Shown here piece by piece: positions 1 to 7,954 of a stretch of 64,000 nt of DNA (its first letter is position 1; each line of letters begins with the position of its first letter). Origin of the DNA: an uncultured Microcaldota archaeon (GTDB lineage: Archaea; Micrarchaeota; Micrarchaeia; Norongarragalinales; CAINOH01); contig CAINOH010000024.1 in assembly GCA_903851445.1 (NCBI GenBank), forward strand, positions 18,080-82,079. The letters run 5' to 3'. Position numbers and translations under genes: made by a program. Under the pieces are notes generated by a model. That model did no database searches. It saw only the letters and a program-made list of their open reading frames with translations, and was not told the origin of the DNA.

Positions 1-462
1 GGAAACTGAAGCGTTTGATTGGAACACTGTGTACACGGCGACCATTCACCTCACGCCAAGAAACGGGTATAAGTTGGCCGGAGTTGCCGAGAACTTCTTT
101 ACAGTGGAAGGAGCAACGAACGTTACGAACCCCGCTGACTCGGGAGTCATAACCGCGGTGTTCCCGGCAACTGCAACAAAGATAGTGATTGACAATGCTA
201 CGATACTCGGGGTAACCGTGCCAGTGGGGGGCGCGACTCCGGTGCCAGGGATTACGGAAACGGACCAATACTGGGGCGAGGTGACTTGGTCGCCGGAAAC
301 TGAAGCGTTTGACGTGGGAACGGTGTACACGGCGACTATTAACCTCACGCCATACTACGGTTACACGTTGACCGGAGTTGCCGAGAACTTCTTTACAGTT
401 GAAGGGGCAACGACGGTTACAAACCCAGCTGACTCTGGAGTCATAACCGCGGTGTTCCCGGC
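1..462 (+). repeat. 294-bp in-frame tandem repeat, 1.6 copies visible
   Basis: The sequence ggaaactgaagcgtttga occurs at 1 and again at 295. The copies stay nearly identical through ttctttacagt and gtcataaccgcggtgttccc. The period is 294 bp (98 codons), which encodes the Ig-like repeats of the surface protein. High nucleotide identity points to recent duplication or gene conversion, and more copies probably lie upstream of the window. Confidence 0.85.
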
Positions 463-1579
463 GGTGCCCCCTGAAAACGGCTCCTGCGGTTCGAGCAGCG
501 GCCAGTACATTTCAGAAGAGCCCACAACCGACCTTTGCAGTACGGGCGTCAATACGACGATAACCTCCAATGACACGGGATGGACGTGGGGTTGCAACAG
601 CATGCACGGCGGCACCAACACTTCCGCGACCGCGTGCTATGCGATGCAGCTACCGTACGTGAATACCACCATCGCATTCAGCTCTGGCGCGTATACCAAT
701 GCTGTAGCTGTCTCGCCCGACGGCGCGTACGCCTACGTCGCGGATGGGGACTACGTTAGCATGGTTTGGGTCATTGCTACGTCAAATAACACTGTCGTGG
801 CCAACATCTCAGACATCAACTATTATCCACAGGATGTGGCTGTTTCGCCTAGTGGTACGTACATATACGTCGCGAGTGCGTATGGCGATTTCTGGGTTAT
901 TGCTACGTCTAATAACACGCTCATGGCCCATACCTCGGTCGGCTGGCAGTCACGTCATGTGGCAGTTTCGCCTGATAACGCGTACGTATATGTGCCGTAC
1001 TATTATGAATACGATGACAGCCCTGGCAATGTTTCGGTTATCAATACATCTGATAACACTATCGTGGCCACCATCCCAGTCGGATATAGCCCCAATGGTG
1101 TGGCTGTCGCACCTAGTGGCGCGTACGCCTACGTCACGAATGGGGGAGACAACAAGGTTTCGGTTATCGCTACAACCAACAACACCATTGTAAGCAACAT
1201 CTCAGTCGGTAATAACCCTAAGAATGTGGCTGTCACGAACAACAGCGAGTATGCCTACGTCACGAACTACAATTCCAATACTGTTTCGGTTATCGCTACA
1301 ACCAACAATACTGTAGTTGCCACCATCCCAGTCGGCTCTCATCCACAGGGCGTGGCTGTAGCACCCAGTGACGCGTACGTCTACGTCACGAACTACAACG
1401 CCAACACGGTTTCGGTCATTGATACGCTCGATAACACGGTCGTAGCCACCATCCCAGTAGGCCATCATCCCCACGGCGTGGCGGTTACGCCCGATGGCGC
1501 GTACGTCTACGTCACGAATCAGGCTGACAACACGGTTTCGGTCATCAGCACGGGCGCATTCTACTACCCGCTGCCCTGA
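2..1579 (+). CDS. Surface protein: tandem Ig-like repeats, Cys module, seven-bladed YVTN propeller (5' truncated)
   Basis: The frame is open to the window edge, so the listed GTG at 29 is internal and the N-terminus is missing. The visible 525 residues hold two copies of a roughly 98-residue Ig-like repeat (FFTVEGAT.VTNPADSGVITAVFPA). A four-cysteine module follows (NGSCGSSSGQ, PTTDLCS, WTWGC, ATACYA) of a kind common in bacterial surface mosaics. After it come seven beta-propeller repeats of the V.VAVSP.GAYVYVTN type, each followed by a strand like NTVVATIPVG; this matches the YVTN family of extracellular propellers. The protein ends shortly after blade seven with no membrane anchor, so any anchor or signal peptide is upstream. 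Role is inferred: secreted adhesin or cell-surface protein. Confidence 0.8.
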   Translation, partial: ETEAFDWNTVYTATIHLTPRNGYKLAGVAENFFTVEGATNVTNPADSGVITAVFPATATKIVIDNATILGVTVPVGGATPVPGITETDQYWGEVTWSPETEAFDVGTVYTATINLTPYYGYTLTGVAENFFTVEGATTVTNPADSGVITAVFPAVPPENGSCGSSSGQYISEEPTTDLCSTGVNTTITSNDTGWTWGCNSMHGGTNTSATACYAMQLPYVNTTIAFSSGAYTNAVAVSPDGAYAYVADGDYVSMVWVIATSNNTVVANISDINYYPQDVAVSPSGTYIYVASAYGDFWVIATSNNTLMAHTSVGWQSRHVAVSPDNAYVYVPYYYEYDDSPGNVSVINTSDNTIVATIPVGYSPNGVAVAPSGAYAYVTNGGDNKVSVIATTNNTIVSNISVGNNPKNVAVTNNSEYAYVTNYNSNTVSVIATTNNTVVATIPVGSHPQGVAVAPSDAYVYVTNYNANTVSVIDTLDNTVVATIPVGHHPHGVAVTPDGAYVYVTNQADNTVSVISTGAFYYPLP

Positions 1580-1614
1580 TTGCCGCAAGGGATTTGGCAG
1601 TTCAGAATCAGGAA

Positions 1615-1688
1615 GCCACCGAAGGGATTTGAACCCTCGACCTATTGCTTACGAGGCAATCGCTCTACCAGTCTGAAGCTACGGTGGC
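1615..1688 (-). tRNA. tRNA-Thr(CGT), intron-less
   Basis: On the minus strand the acceptor GCCACCG pairs perfectly with CGGTGGC. The anticodon arm is ATTGC-CTCGTAA-GCAAT, giving anticodon CGT (codon ACG). The T arm carries GGTTCAAAT. The 74-nt gene folds as a complete cloverleaf without an intron. Confidence 0.93.
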
Positions 1689-1718
1689 AATTTGGCAGGA
1701 AATTAAAGGGTCGTTCAA

Positions 1719-1729
1719 CGTTTAAATTC
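1719..1729 (-). promoter_or_regulatory. Probable TATA box of tRNA-Thr
   Basis: The minus strand reads GAATTTAAACG about 31-41 nt upstream of the tRNA 5' end, a suitable place and composition for an archaeal TATA element. Position-based inference only. Confidence 0.4.
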
Positions 1730-1784
1730 TACGCCTTCCAATTAATTTAGTGAAAATTACTGCAACCTCTATGGTGCGCTTTCA

Positions 1785-2618
1785 ATGAAACTTGAGCTGA
1801 TGAACTTCCTCACCGGGTTCGTGCTGTCCGGAGCCATGGCCATGTTCATCGAGCGCCGCGACGTACTCACTTTTGGCGGGATGGTCACGGCAATAGCCCT
1901 TGGCACGATGGTGTACGGCCTTGGCGGCCCGCTGTGGATGGGCGTGCTCTTTGCGTTCTTCATATCCTCAAGCGCGCTCACCAACATCTTTTACAAGGAA
2001 AAGGAGAAGGTCAACCGCGAGCAGTTCGAGAAGGGCGGTCCGCGCGACCCCTGGCAGGTCATCGCGAACGGCGGGCTCTCGTCGCTGCTTGCGGCAGCGT
2101 ACTTTCTCTACCCCCGGCCGGTCATGCTAGCAGCTTTCCTTGGCGTGCTCGCAACCGTGAACGCGGACACGTGGGCTACTGAGATTGGCGTGCTGAGCAG
2201 GCCCGGGCCGCGGCTTGTCACCAGCTTCAAGGCAGTTGAGAAGGGCCGCTCGGGCGGGGTCACCATCCTCGGAAGCGTCGCGTCGCTTGCAGGCGCGCTC
2301 TTCATTGGCGGCTGCGCCGCGGTGCTTGCAAGCATCTTCGACCCCGGCCTGCTTTATGCATTCGGCTGGCAGAAAGTGCTGATAATCGCCGGGCTTTCGG
2401 GGTTCCTCGGCTCCATCATAGACAGCATCATCGGCGCCACCATACAGGCGCAATACTACTGCGGGTCCTGCAAGAAGGCGACCGAGCAGCGCGTGCACCA
2501 CTGCGGCACGCGAACAGTGCTCAAGTCAGGCTCAAAGTTTGTTGACAACGACACGGTCAACCTTCTTGCCTCAATAGCTGGCGGAATCATCGCCGCGCTC
2601 CTGTTCCCCTTGCTTTAA
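1785..2618 (+). CDS. DUF92 family integral membrane protein
   Basis: 277 residues, strongly hydrophobic, with about six to seven membrane segments. It shows the DUF92/TMEM19 family pattern: an N-terminal R.LT.GG...A...G segment, ALTNIFYKEKEK, the loop GGPRDPWQVIANGG, and the signature NADTWATEIGVLS. Plant family members (VTE6) act as phytyl-phosphate kinases. Archaeal members are uncharacterised, and a prenyl-phosphate kinase role in lipid metabolism is only inference. A C-terminal stretch with CGSCKK and HHCGT has three cysteines and could bind metal. The ATG at 1785 starts directly at the conserved N-terminal helix. The stop is followed closely by the TATA-like element of tRNA-Ser. Confidence 0.85.
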   Translation: MKLELMNFLTGFVLSGAMAMFIERRDVLTFGGMVTAIALGTMVYGLGGPLWMGVLFAFFISSSALTNIFYKEKEKVNREQFEKGGPRDPWQVIANGGLSSLLAAAYFLYPRPVMLAAFLGVLATVNADTWATEIGVLSRPGPRLVTSFKAVEKGRSGGVTILGSVASLAGALFIGGCAAVLASIFDPGLLYAFGWQKVLIIAGLSGFLGSIIDSIIGATIQAQYYCGSCKKATEQRVHHCGTRTVLKSGSKFVDNDTVNLLASIAGGIIAALLFPLL

Positions 2619-2659
2619 ATTCTTTGCAAGCCAAAAACAATTTCCTGCCAAACCGACAT

Positions 2660-2800
2660 GCCGAGGTGGCAGAATCCGGTATTGCGCTGGTCTCGAAATA
2701 GCCTAATGCCCTCCTTACGGGATTTCGGCTTTCCTTGCACGAAGCAAGCGGGAAAACCAGTGCCCTTGCGGGCTTTTGGGTTCAAATCCCAACCTCGGCG
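2660..2800 (+). tRNA. tRNA-Ser(CGA) with 57-nt anticodon-loop intron
   Basis: The acceptor GCCGAGG pairs with CCTCGGC, with discriminator G at 2800. The anticodon arm CTGGT-CTCGAAA-ACCAG is interrupted after position 37, leaving anticodon CGA at 2694-2696. The long variable arm GCCC-TTGC-GGGC identifies a class II serine tRNA. The intron is about 2698-2754 and contains a CTTGC/GCAAG hairpin. The 37/38 position is the canonical archaeal intron site cut by the tRNA splicing endonuclease. Confidence 0.92.
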
Positions 2801-2882
2801 CTTTCTTTTCCTGCAACGTAGTACGCGACTGCTTTTTATTTGCGCAAGGGATTAGCTTCTTTTCCAAGGAGGTTTTTTTCCA

Positions 2883-3323
2883 ATGCAGGTTACCAAACTC
2901 GCCAATGAAACCAAACCGGGTCAAAAGAAAGGCACGTTAAACCTGGCGATAAAGTACGACGTGTTTACCGAAAAACATCCAGAGCGTGACAGCCGTCTCG
3001 TGATGCTTCGGGTGACCCCACTGAACGGGGAAAAGTCAGAGGAAGGGATTGCGGGCCATTATGTGGGAAAAATCCACGTCAACTCCCTGAGCGAGCGGAT
3101 GATAAAGGAATTCAAAAGAGAAGGCCTGGAAATCGTCCCCTCTGACGAGTCGGGCAACGGCATGATATACAGGCCGATCCGCGGTAAAGCTGAGGAAATG
3201 CTTTACAAGAAAGTTGAGGCCGCAAGGCGTGAAAAGATGGAAGATACCCTTGCGGCAGTCAAGAAGGAATATCCAAGCAAGCCCACGCGAAGCAGGGAAC
3301 ACATCGAAAGGATGTTCCAGTAA
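2883..3323 (+). CDS. Hypothetical protein, 146 aa
   Basis: I do not recognise a family. The protein is soluble and charged. Its N-terminal half looks beta-rich (LNLAIKYDVFTEKHPERDSRLVMLRVTPL) and its C-terminal half is helical with many Lys/Glu/Arg (AEEMLYKKVEAARREKMEDTL). The start ATG at 2883 lies 10 nt after a strong AAGGAGG ribosome binding site, which supports a real gene. It sits alone between tRNA-Ser and a convergent membrane-protein gene only 3 bp away. No signal peptide or membrane segment is visible. Confidence 0.7.
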   Translation: MQVTKLANETKPGQKKGTLNLAIKYDVFTEKHPERDSRLVMLRVTPLNGEKSEEGIAGHYVGKIHVNSLSERMIKEFKREGLEIVPSDESGNGMIYRPIRGKAEEMLYKKVEAARREKMEDTLAAVKKEYPSKPTRSREHIERMFQ

Positions 3324-3325
3324 GG

Positions 3326-4015
3326 CTACTTCTTCTTTCCCTTCCTGAAAGCCGGAGCTGCAATAACCTTGCCTTTCTTTTCGTCCATTCTCCAAATCAG
3401 GTAGGAGTATGCAAAGAGTCCGATGGACGCGACGATTATGAGAAATACTCCCAGAAGGAGCGCGGAGGGCAGGAGTATTGCGCAGACTATGAGCGCAGCT
3501 CCGAGCGCGTAGAATACCTTGGACCCGAGCTTGTGCGTGCGGCTCCAGTTGTCCTCGCTTGAGAGTGCCCAGGGAGTGCGGATGCCCACGAACCAGCTTG
3601 GCCTGCAGTCCTCGAAGTAGTAGCCGAGACTGACAAACAAGAGGCCGAGGAGTACGGACACTGCCACGCCCATGTCAAAGGAGTATCCGAGGTTGGCTGC
3701 GATTGACAGCAGGATGACTGAAAAAAAGAACAGGGTGAATGCAAGGACAAGGGACCAGTATTTTTCACGCGCCTTTTGGCCGTACTTGTCCCACAGCGGG
3801 TCGAACTTTGGGATCGCGTAAAAGAGCACCACGATAAACAATGGCAGCGCGCCAAGCCACACTATGGAGCCGCTGTCCGAGAACCCGTTTGCCTTGCCGT
3901 TGATTCCCCAGTGCGTGGCAATCTTGCCGGGAAGGCTCGGCGCTATCCAGACACTGAACAATAGGCAGCACAGCGAGACGATTACCGCGGCTGAGAAATA
4001 TTTTGGAAGTTCCAT
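3326..4015 (-). CDS. SdpI-like membrane protein with DUF1648 domain
   Basis: 229 residues with about seven hydrophobic segments. The N-terminal part (SLPGKIATHWGINGKANGF) is the DUF1648 signature, and the C-terminal part (FVGIRTPWALSSEDNWSRTHKLGSK) is the SdpI signature. In Bacillus, SdpI gives immunity to the SdpC killing factor and acts in signalling. Archaeal homologues are common but unstudied, so the function here is open. No sdpC-like toxin gene is adjacent. The C-terminus is basic (FRKGKKK) and probably cytoplasmic. Confidence 0.85.
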   Translation of the reverse strand: MELPKYFSAAVIVSLCCLLFSVWIAPSLPGKIATHWGINGKANGFSDSGSIVWLGALPLFIVVLFYAIPKFDPLWDKYGQKAREKYWSLVLAFTLFFFSVILLSIAANLGYSFDMGVAVSVLLGLLFVSLGYYFEDCRPSWFVGIRTPWALSSEDNWSRTHKLGSKVFYALGAALIVCAILLPSALLLGVFLIIVASIGLFAYSYLIWRMDEKKGKVIAAPAFRKGKKK

Positions 4016-4086
4016 AAACTACAACGGGCGGCCGGCAGGATAAAAGGATTGCGATAAGGGGCGACTATGCCTTTGACGGGGGGCAG

Positions 4087-4296
4087 TTATTTTCGCGGGA
4101 CGATTATCCACATTATGAAGTACAGCAGGAAGAACGCGCCGTAGAACGGCGGTATCATGCAGAGCGCTATCCACGCGAGCCGCACTATGGTGGGGTCAAC
4201 TTCGGCGTATTCCGCGATGCCGCCGCACACGCCGCCGAGGATGCGGTCCCGGAACGAGCGGTACAAACGCTTTACCTTGCCTTTATTCCTTGCCAT
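4087..4296 (-). CDS. Small PspC-domain membrane protein (copy 1)
   Basis: 69 residues starting at MARNKGKVKRLYRS, not at the longer ORF start, which is out of register with the family. It has the PspC hallmark LGGVCGGIAEYAEVDPTIVRLAW followed by one long hydrophobic segment ending IMWIIVPRK. PspC proteins in bacteria respond to membrane stress; here only the minimal domain is present. The gene overlaps the end of the upstream membrane-protein gene by 14 bp, so the two are very likely cotranscribed. A second minimal PspC gene lies 2.2 kb away on the other strand. Confidence 0.85.
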   Translation of the reverse strand: MARNKGKVKRLYRSFRDRILGGVCGGIAEYAEVDPTIVRLAWIALCMIPPFYGAFFLLYFIMWIIVPRK

Positions 4297-5014
4297 TAAA
4301 CCACCTTCTGCCGCAGCAGTCGCAACCGCAGTCGCACCCGCACCCGCAATTGCGGCGCAAGGGAAGCGCGATGAAGCCAAGCACCAGGAACAGGAGGAAT
4401 ATCGCACCGTAGCCAGACTGGATGAACATGACAATCTGGATGAATGCCACGTGCGGCCAGTAGATGTTCACGATGCCAATAAGCGACATTATTATCCACG
4501 CAGCCCAGACTGCGCCTGCAGCGTCCACGAACGGCCTTGTGAAGCGCAAAAAGCGCGGAAGGAGGTGAATGGCGTATTTTGCGTATTCAAAGAACAGCGC
4601 AACAGCAAAGAACAGCGCGATGTTGGACAGAAAGAACGCTGATACTGAAGGGAAGAAACCACCCTTGGCGCCCAGGTCAAGGAAGCTGAGCAGCCAGGCG
4701 AAGATTGCAAGCATTGCAGTGCCGAAGAGGCTTTTGAAAAGCGGTGAAAGCACGCTAAAGGAGCCGAAGGAGTGGCGGCAGTGGCACTGCTCGCCGCAGT
4801 TGCAGTAGAACGGGCTGCCAAAAACCCGGGCTTTCGGCCTCCGGCCGTTTCTTTCAAACCCGAAGCCCTCGTCAAAGCGCTCCTCGATGCGCTCGCCAAG
4901 GTCCTCCATGCTCTGGCCGAACTCCTCGGCCCAGTCCCGCATGTGGCGGGCAAACCTGCCTGCGGCCGGCCGGCCCGCGTAAGACCGTCTCTTGTGCCTT
5001 GCTTTTGCTGCCAT
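4283..5014 (-). CDS. Membrane protein with Cys-rich motifs, PspC-linked
   Basis: 243 residues from the ATG at 5014 (MAAKARHKRR), chosen because AGGG lies 9 nt upstream; an ATG at 5020 and TTG at 5023 are alternatives. The N-terminal 60 residues are charged and helical (RDWAEEFGQSMEDLGERIEERFDEGFGF). A Cys/His cluster follows (FYCNCGEQCHCRHSFG). Next come about four membrane helices, then a second Cys cluster at the C-terminus (NCGCGCDCGCDCCGRR). No family is recognised. The gene overlaps the PspC gene downstream, suggesting a joint membrane-stress role. The two Cys clusters could bind metal; that is inference. Confidence 0.75.
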   Translation of the reverse strand: MAAKARHKRRSYAGRPAAGRFARHMRDWAEEFGQSMEDLGERIEERFDEGFGFERNGRRPKARVFGSPFYCNCGEQCHCRHSFGSFSVLSPLFKSLFGTAMLAIFAWLLSFLDLGAKGGFFPSVSAFFLSNIALFFAVALFFEYAKYAIHLLPRFLRFTRPFVDAAGAVWAAWIIMSLIGIVNIYWPHVAFIQIVMFIQSGYGAIFLLFLVLGFIALPLRRNCGCGCDCGCDCCGRRWFNGKE

Positions 5015-5225
5015 ACCCATCAACCCTGTTTACCATTATGCCATAGGTGAGGCCGCCAAAGCCACATCCCACCAGTTCCAAAACATTAATCCCCGACCGC
5101 TGTTAAAGCCTTTGGATTCGCCACAAAACGGTGCACCCTAGTGGTTCCAGAGAAGCCAGCCGGGGCGTTAAAAAAATCAACTGTGATTAGTTATTGCGTT
5201 GGAAAAGGACGAAGGGAAAACGAAT

Positions 5226-5936
5226 ATGGAGCCCGAGGGAAAACTCTGCGCAATAATTACGGGCCGCGGGCACGATGCCGCGCTCTTACAGGTGCAAAGG
5301 GCCCGCGAACTAGGCGCGGGCCTGGTAGAGTTGCGGATGGACCTGATTCTGGGCAACAGCTTGGACGTTGGGAAACTGACCAGGAAGGCGCACTCGCTTG
5401 GTTTTACCTGCATAGTCACCTGGCGCGACAAGGAAGAGGGCGGGAAATACGAGGGAAAAGGCAAGGAACAGCTAATGCTTGATGCGATAAAGTCCGGCGC
5501 GGATTTCGTCGACGTTGAACTGGGGCGCACAGGAACAATCGAAGCTGTAAAGGCCGGCGCAAGAAGGGCAGGATGCAAAATAATCGCGTCCTGGCACGGC
5601 TTCGGAAAGCAGCCAGCGCTTTCAAAGATGGAGGAAAAAATCAAGGAGGCCAAGTCGGCTGGCGCGGACGTTGCAAAGGTTGCTTTTGTTGCAGAAAAAA
5701 ATGAGTGGAAAAAGGCAATTGACGGGCTTTTTCTGGCAGCAGGAAAGAACGGCATCGCGCTCATCGCATCTCCGATGGGCGATTGCGCGCTGGAAGGCCG
5801 TGCCTATGCACTGTCGAAAGGCTCGCCTTTCGCATATTGCACCCTTGGCCCGGATGAAAGCGTCGCATCTGGAGTGCCCGCAATAGGGCAGCTCAGGAAG
5901 GCGGTTGCGGGGCAAACGGTTAAATGCGAAAGATGA
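5226..5936 (+). CDS. aroD: 3-dehydroquinate dehydratase, type I
   Basis: Converts 3-dehydroquinate to 3-dehydroshikimate in the shikimate pathway through a Schiff base. The ATG at 5226 gives 236 residues, close to the usual type I length; the TTG at 5199 would add nine unconserved residues. Family motifs are present: VELRMD near residue 36, the catalytic His in IASWHGF, the Schiff-base Lys in ADVAKVAFV, and the C-terminal SGVPAIGQL (S..PGQ-like loop). The enzyme is cytosolic. It overlaps the next gene by a few bases, so they probably form an operon. No other shikimate gene is visible in the window. Confidence 0.93.
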   Translation: MEPEGKLCAIITGRGHDAALLQVQRARELGAGLVELRMDLILGNSLDVGKLTRKAHSLGFTCIVTWRDKEEGGKYEGKGKEQLMLDAIKSGADFVDVELGRTGTIEAVKAGARRAGCKIIASWHGFGKQPALSKMEEKIKEAKSAGADVAKVAFVAEKNEWKKAIDGLFLAAGKNGIALIASPMGDCALEGRAYALSKGSPFAYCTLGPDESVASGVPAIGQLRKAVAGQTVKCER

Positions 5937-6418
5937 GAAATCAAAGCATGAATGACGGGAAGTTCATGCGTATTGCCATAATGAAGGCGCGGGAAGGGAT
6001 AAGGCACGGCCAGGCGCCCTTTGGCGCGTGCATAGTCCGCAAGGGTAAAGTATTGGTGTCAAGCCACAATGCAGTATTTGGCCACACGGACATCACAGCT
6101 CACGCCGAAATTAACGCGCTCCACAGCGCCTGCCGCAAGCTTGGGAAAATCGACCTTTCCGACTGCGTTATATACTCCACGACCGAGCCCTGCCCGATGT
6201 GCTTTACCGCGTGCCACTGGGCGAAAATCCCGAAGGTCTTTTACGGCACGAAGATTGCCGACGCTGCAAAGTACGGGTTTTCCGAATGGCCCATCTCGAA
6301 TAGGAAGATGGAACTTTTGGGAAAAAGCAAGATCAGGCTGGTGCCGGGGTTCATGCGAAAGGAGTGCCTGGAGCTCTTTAAGGAGTGGACCAAAAGGAAG
6401 GGAGCACGCGCATACTGA
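5924..6418 (+). CDS. Zinc-dependent nucleoside/guanine deaminase family protein
   Basis: 164 residues of the cytidine/deoxycytidylate deaminase fold. The zinc site is HAEINAL (His ligand plus the proton-shuttling Glu) and EPCPMCFTACHW (two Cys ligands). The downstream segment KIADAAKYGFSE resembles guanine deaminases (GuaD type) more than tRNA adenosine deaminases, so purine-base or nucleoside deamination is the best guess. Three starts are possible: ATG 5924, ATG 5933 in an ATGA overlap with the aroD stop, and ATG 5948 (MNDGKFMR), which best matches family N-termini. It is followed 11 bp later by a PspC gene. Confidence 0.87.
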   Translation: MRKMRNQSMNDGKFMRIAIMKAREGIRHGQAPFGACIVRKGKVLVSSHNAVFGHTDITAHAEINALHSACRKLGKIDLSDCVIYSTTEPCPMCFTACHWAKIPKVFYGTKIADAAKYGFSEWPISNRKMELLGKSKIRLVPGFMRKECLELFKEWTKRKGARAY

Positions 6419-6429
6419 GGCGAAAAACG

Positions 6430-6642
6430 ATGGCTAAAAAGAATGCAGGAAAGTCAAAGAGGCTGTATTTGTCACGCCGCGAGCGCAAGGTAGCTGGCGT
6501 GTGCGGCGGCATCGCGGAATACGCCGAGGCGGACCCGACCGTAATCCGGCTTCTGTTCATACTGTTCGCGCTGATGACCGCGGTAGTCGGCGGCGTGTTC
6601 TTCTACCTTCTTGCGTGGGCAGTCATGCCTTCAAAGGACTAG
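6430..6642 (+). CDS. Small PspC-domain membrane protein (copy 2)
   Basis: 70 residues from the ATG at 6430 (MAKKNAGKSKRLYLS). It carries VAGVCGGIAEYAEADPTVIRLLF followed by one membrane helix ending in LLAWAVMPSKD. It is closely similar in length and layout to the PspC gene at 4087-4296: both start MA.....K.KRLY.S and share GVCGGIAEYAE.DPT..RL. The gene lies 11 bp after the deaminase gene and converges on marC. The role is presumed membrane-stress related by family. Confidence 0.87.
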   Translation: MAKKNAGKSKRLYLSRRERKVAGVCGGIAEYAEADPTVIRLLFILFALMTAVVGGVFFYLLAWAVMPSKD

Positions 6643-6667
6643 TTTGCCGAAAGGCAGAAGGAGCAGC

Positions 6668-7258
6668 TCAGCTGAACATCAGGACCTTGAGCCCTGCGAC
6701 CATCATCTCTATCCCAAGCGCCACCAGGAAGAGGCCGAAGAGCCGGCTTATGAACATTATGTAGGAAAGGTTGACCTTGCGGATGAAGTAGGTTATGAGT
6801 AGGAACAGGAACGCCACGAGGGCGAACGCGCCTACGAGGTTCGCAATGACCGACGCAGCGCCGACCTCGGCTGTGGTGATTATCAAGAACGAGAGCGTGG
6901 CAGGGCCGGTAAGGAGCGGGGTCGCGATTATGTTTATCAGGTCGTCGGGCTTTGCCTTGTCGTAGTCCCCGTCCTTGTCACGGGCCATGCTCAGGCCAAG
7001 GAGGAACACCAGCACGCCCCCTGCCACGCGGAACGAGTCAAGGCCGATTCCGTAAACCTGGAAGAGCAGGGGACCGAGGAGCACGAACCCGAACGCAACC
7101 AGCAGGGCGAGCCCCACGGAGTAGACCGCGACCTTGCGCACGTCCATCTTGCGCTTGTATGCCAGGAAAAGCAGGGGCACCGAGGAAAGCGGGTTGAGCA
7201 GGAAGAATATCTTGAGCACGAGGTCCGAGTTCAGGAACATGGTAACGCCCGCAACCAT
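6668..7258 (-). CDS. MarC family integral membrane protein
   Basis: 196 residues with six membrane segments, the normal MarC/UPF0056 size and topology. Recognisable blocks are FFLLNPLSSVPLLF near the N-terminus, FRVAGGVLVFLLGLSMA in the middle, and IATPLLTGPATLSFLI, which holds the conserved P(L)xxGPATL. The family was once linked to multiple antibiotic resistance in E. coli; the link was withdrawn and transport function is unknown. The gene is on the minus strand just downstream of mntP (27 bp), so both could be on one message. Confidence 0.9.
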   Translation of the reverse strand: MVAGVTMFLNSDLVLKIFFLLNPLSSVPLLFLAYKRKMDVRKVAVYSVGLALLVAFGFVLLGPLLFQVYGIGLDSFRVAGGVLVFLLGLSMARDKDGDYDKAKPDDLINIIATPLLTGPATLSFLIITTAEVGAASVIANLVGAFALVAFLFLLITYFIRKVNLSYIMFISRLFGLFLVALGIEMMVAGLKVLMFS

Positions 7259-7285
7259 TCGGAACCCGGAAAATATAAACGCCCC

Positions 7286-7864
7286 CTAGGCAAGCCCGAG
7301 GTGCGAAAGGAGTATCTTCAGGCCTATTGCCAAAAGCGCTATCCCGCCTACTATGTTGAAGCGGCGGCCAAGCATCGAGCCGAAGCGGTCGCCCGCATAC
7401 GCTCCGATGAACGAAAGTGCGAAGGTGACTGCGCCTATGGTTGCTATTGCGAGCACAAGCGGCACGTCAAGGAACGCCAGGCTCACCCCGGCTGCGAACG
7501 CGTCTATGCTTGTCGCAATGGCAAGGACGATGAAAGTCTTGATTGAAGTCGGGAGGGCACGTTCCTTCTCGTCCTCCTTGCCAAAAAGCGAGTCGTAGAG
7601 CATCTTGAGGCCGATTGCCGAAAGCAGGATGAAGGCAATCCAGTGGTCAACCCCGGATACGATTTGCCTCGCGCCGGAGCCCAAAAGCCAGCCGAGCGCG
7701 GGCATCAATGCCTGGAACCCGCCGAAGAACAGGCCGCAGAGGAGCGCAGTTGTGAAGAGCCGGTGCCGCTTCTTGTAGTCCTCCTGGCCGCCCAAGGTTA
7801 TGGAAACCGCGGTGGCGTCCATCGCAAGGCCTATCGAGAGGATGAGAATCTCTGTAAAGTCCAT
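7286..7864 (-). CDS. mntP: Manganese efflux pump MntP
   Basis: 192 residues and six membrane segments, built of two inverted halves as in MntP. The acidic metal-binding motifs are in helix 1 (IGLAMDATAVSI) and helix 4 (IATSIDAFAAGVSLAF). It exports Mn2+ from the cytoplasm and protects against manganese excess. The loop between the halves is charged (FGKEDEKERALP). Bacterial mntP is often preceded by a manganese riboswitch; none is visible here. A TATA-like AT-rich stretch lies beyond the start, shared with the divergent AbrB-type gene. Confidence 0.92.
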   Translation of the reverse strand: MDFTEILILSIGLAMDATAVSITLGGQEDYKKRHRLFTTALLCGLFFGGFQALMPALGWLLGSGARQIVSGVDHWIAFILLSAIGLKMLYDSLFGKEDEKERALPTSIKTFIVLAIATSIDAFAAGVSLAFLDVPLVLAIATIGAVTFALSFIGAYAGDRFGSMLGRRFNIVGGIALLAIGLKILLSHLGLA

Positions 7865-7922
7865 GAAATAGGATTTGACAGGCTGTGTTTATAGGGATTT
7901 GCAGGGCTTTGGGAAGCAAAGG

Positions 7923-7934
7923 CATATTAATATG
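7923..7934 (+). promoter_or_regulatory. Palindromic TATA element of the AbrB-type gene
   Basis: CATATTAATATG is a perfect 12-bp palindrome in an AT-rich stretch within a GC-rich genome. It is centred about 26 nt upstream of the ATG at 7955, which is TATA-box distance, so the transcript may be leaderless. The symmetry could also serve an autoregulatory dimer. Confidence 0.45.
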
Positions 7935-7954
7935 AAAAGTATGAATAGTATGAT

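Noticed and set aside
7286-7954. Manganese riboswitch (yybP-ykoY) before mntP
   Set aside because: The region upstream of mntP shows no matching conserved helices and is too short before the divergent gene.
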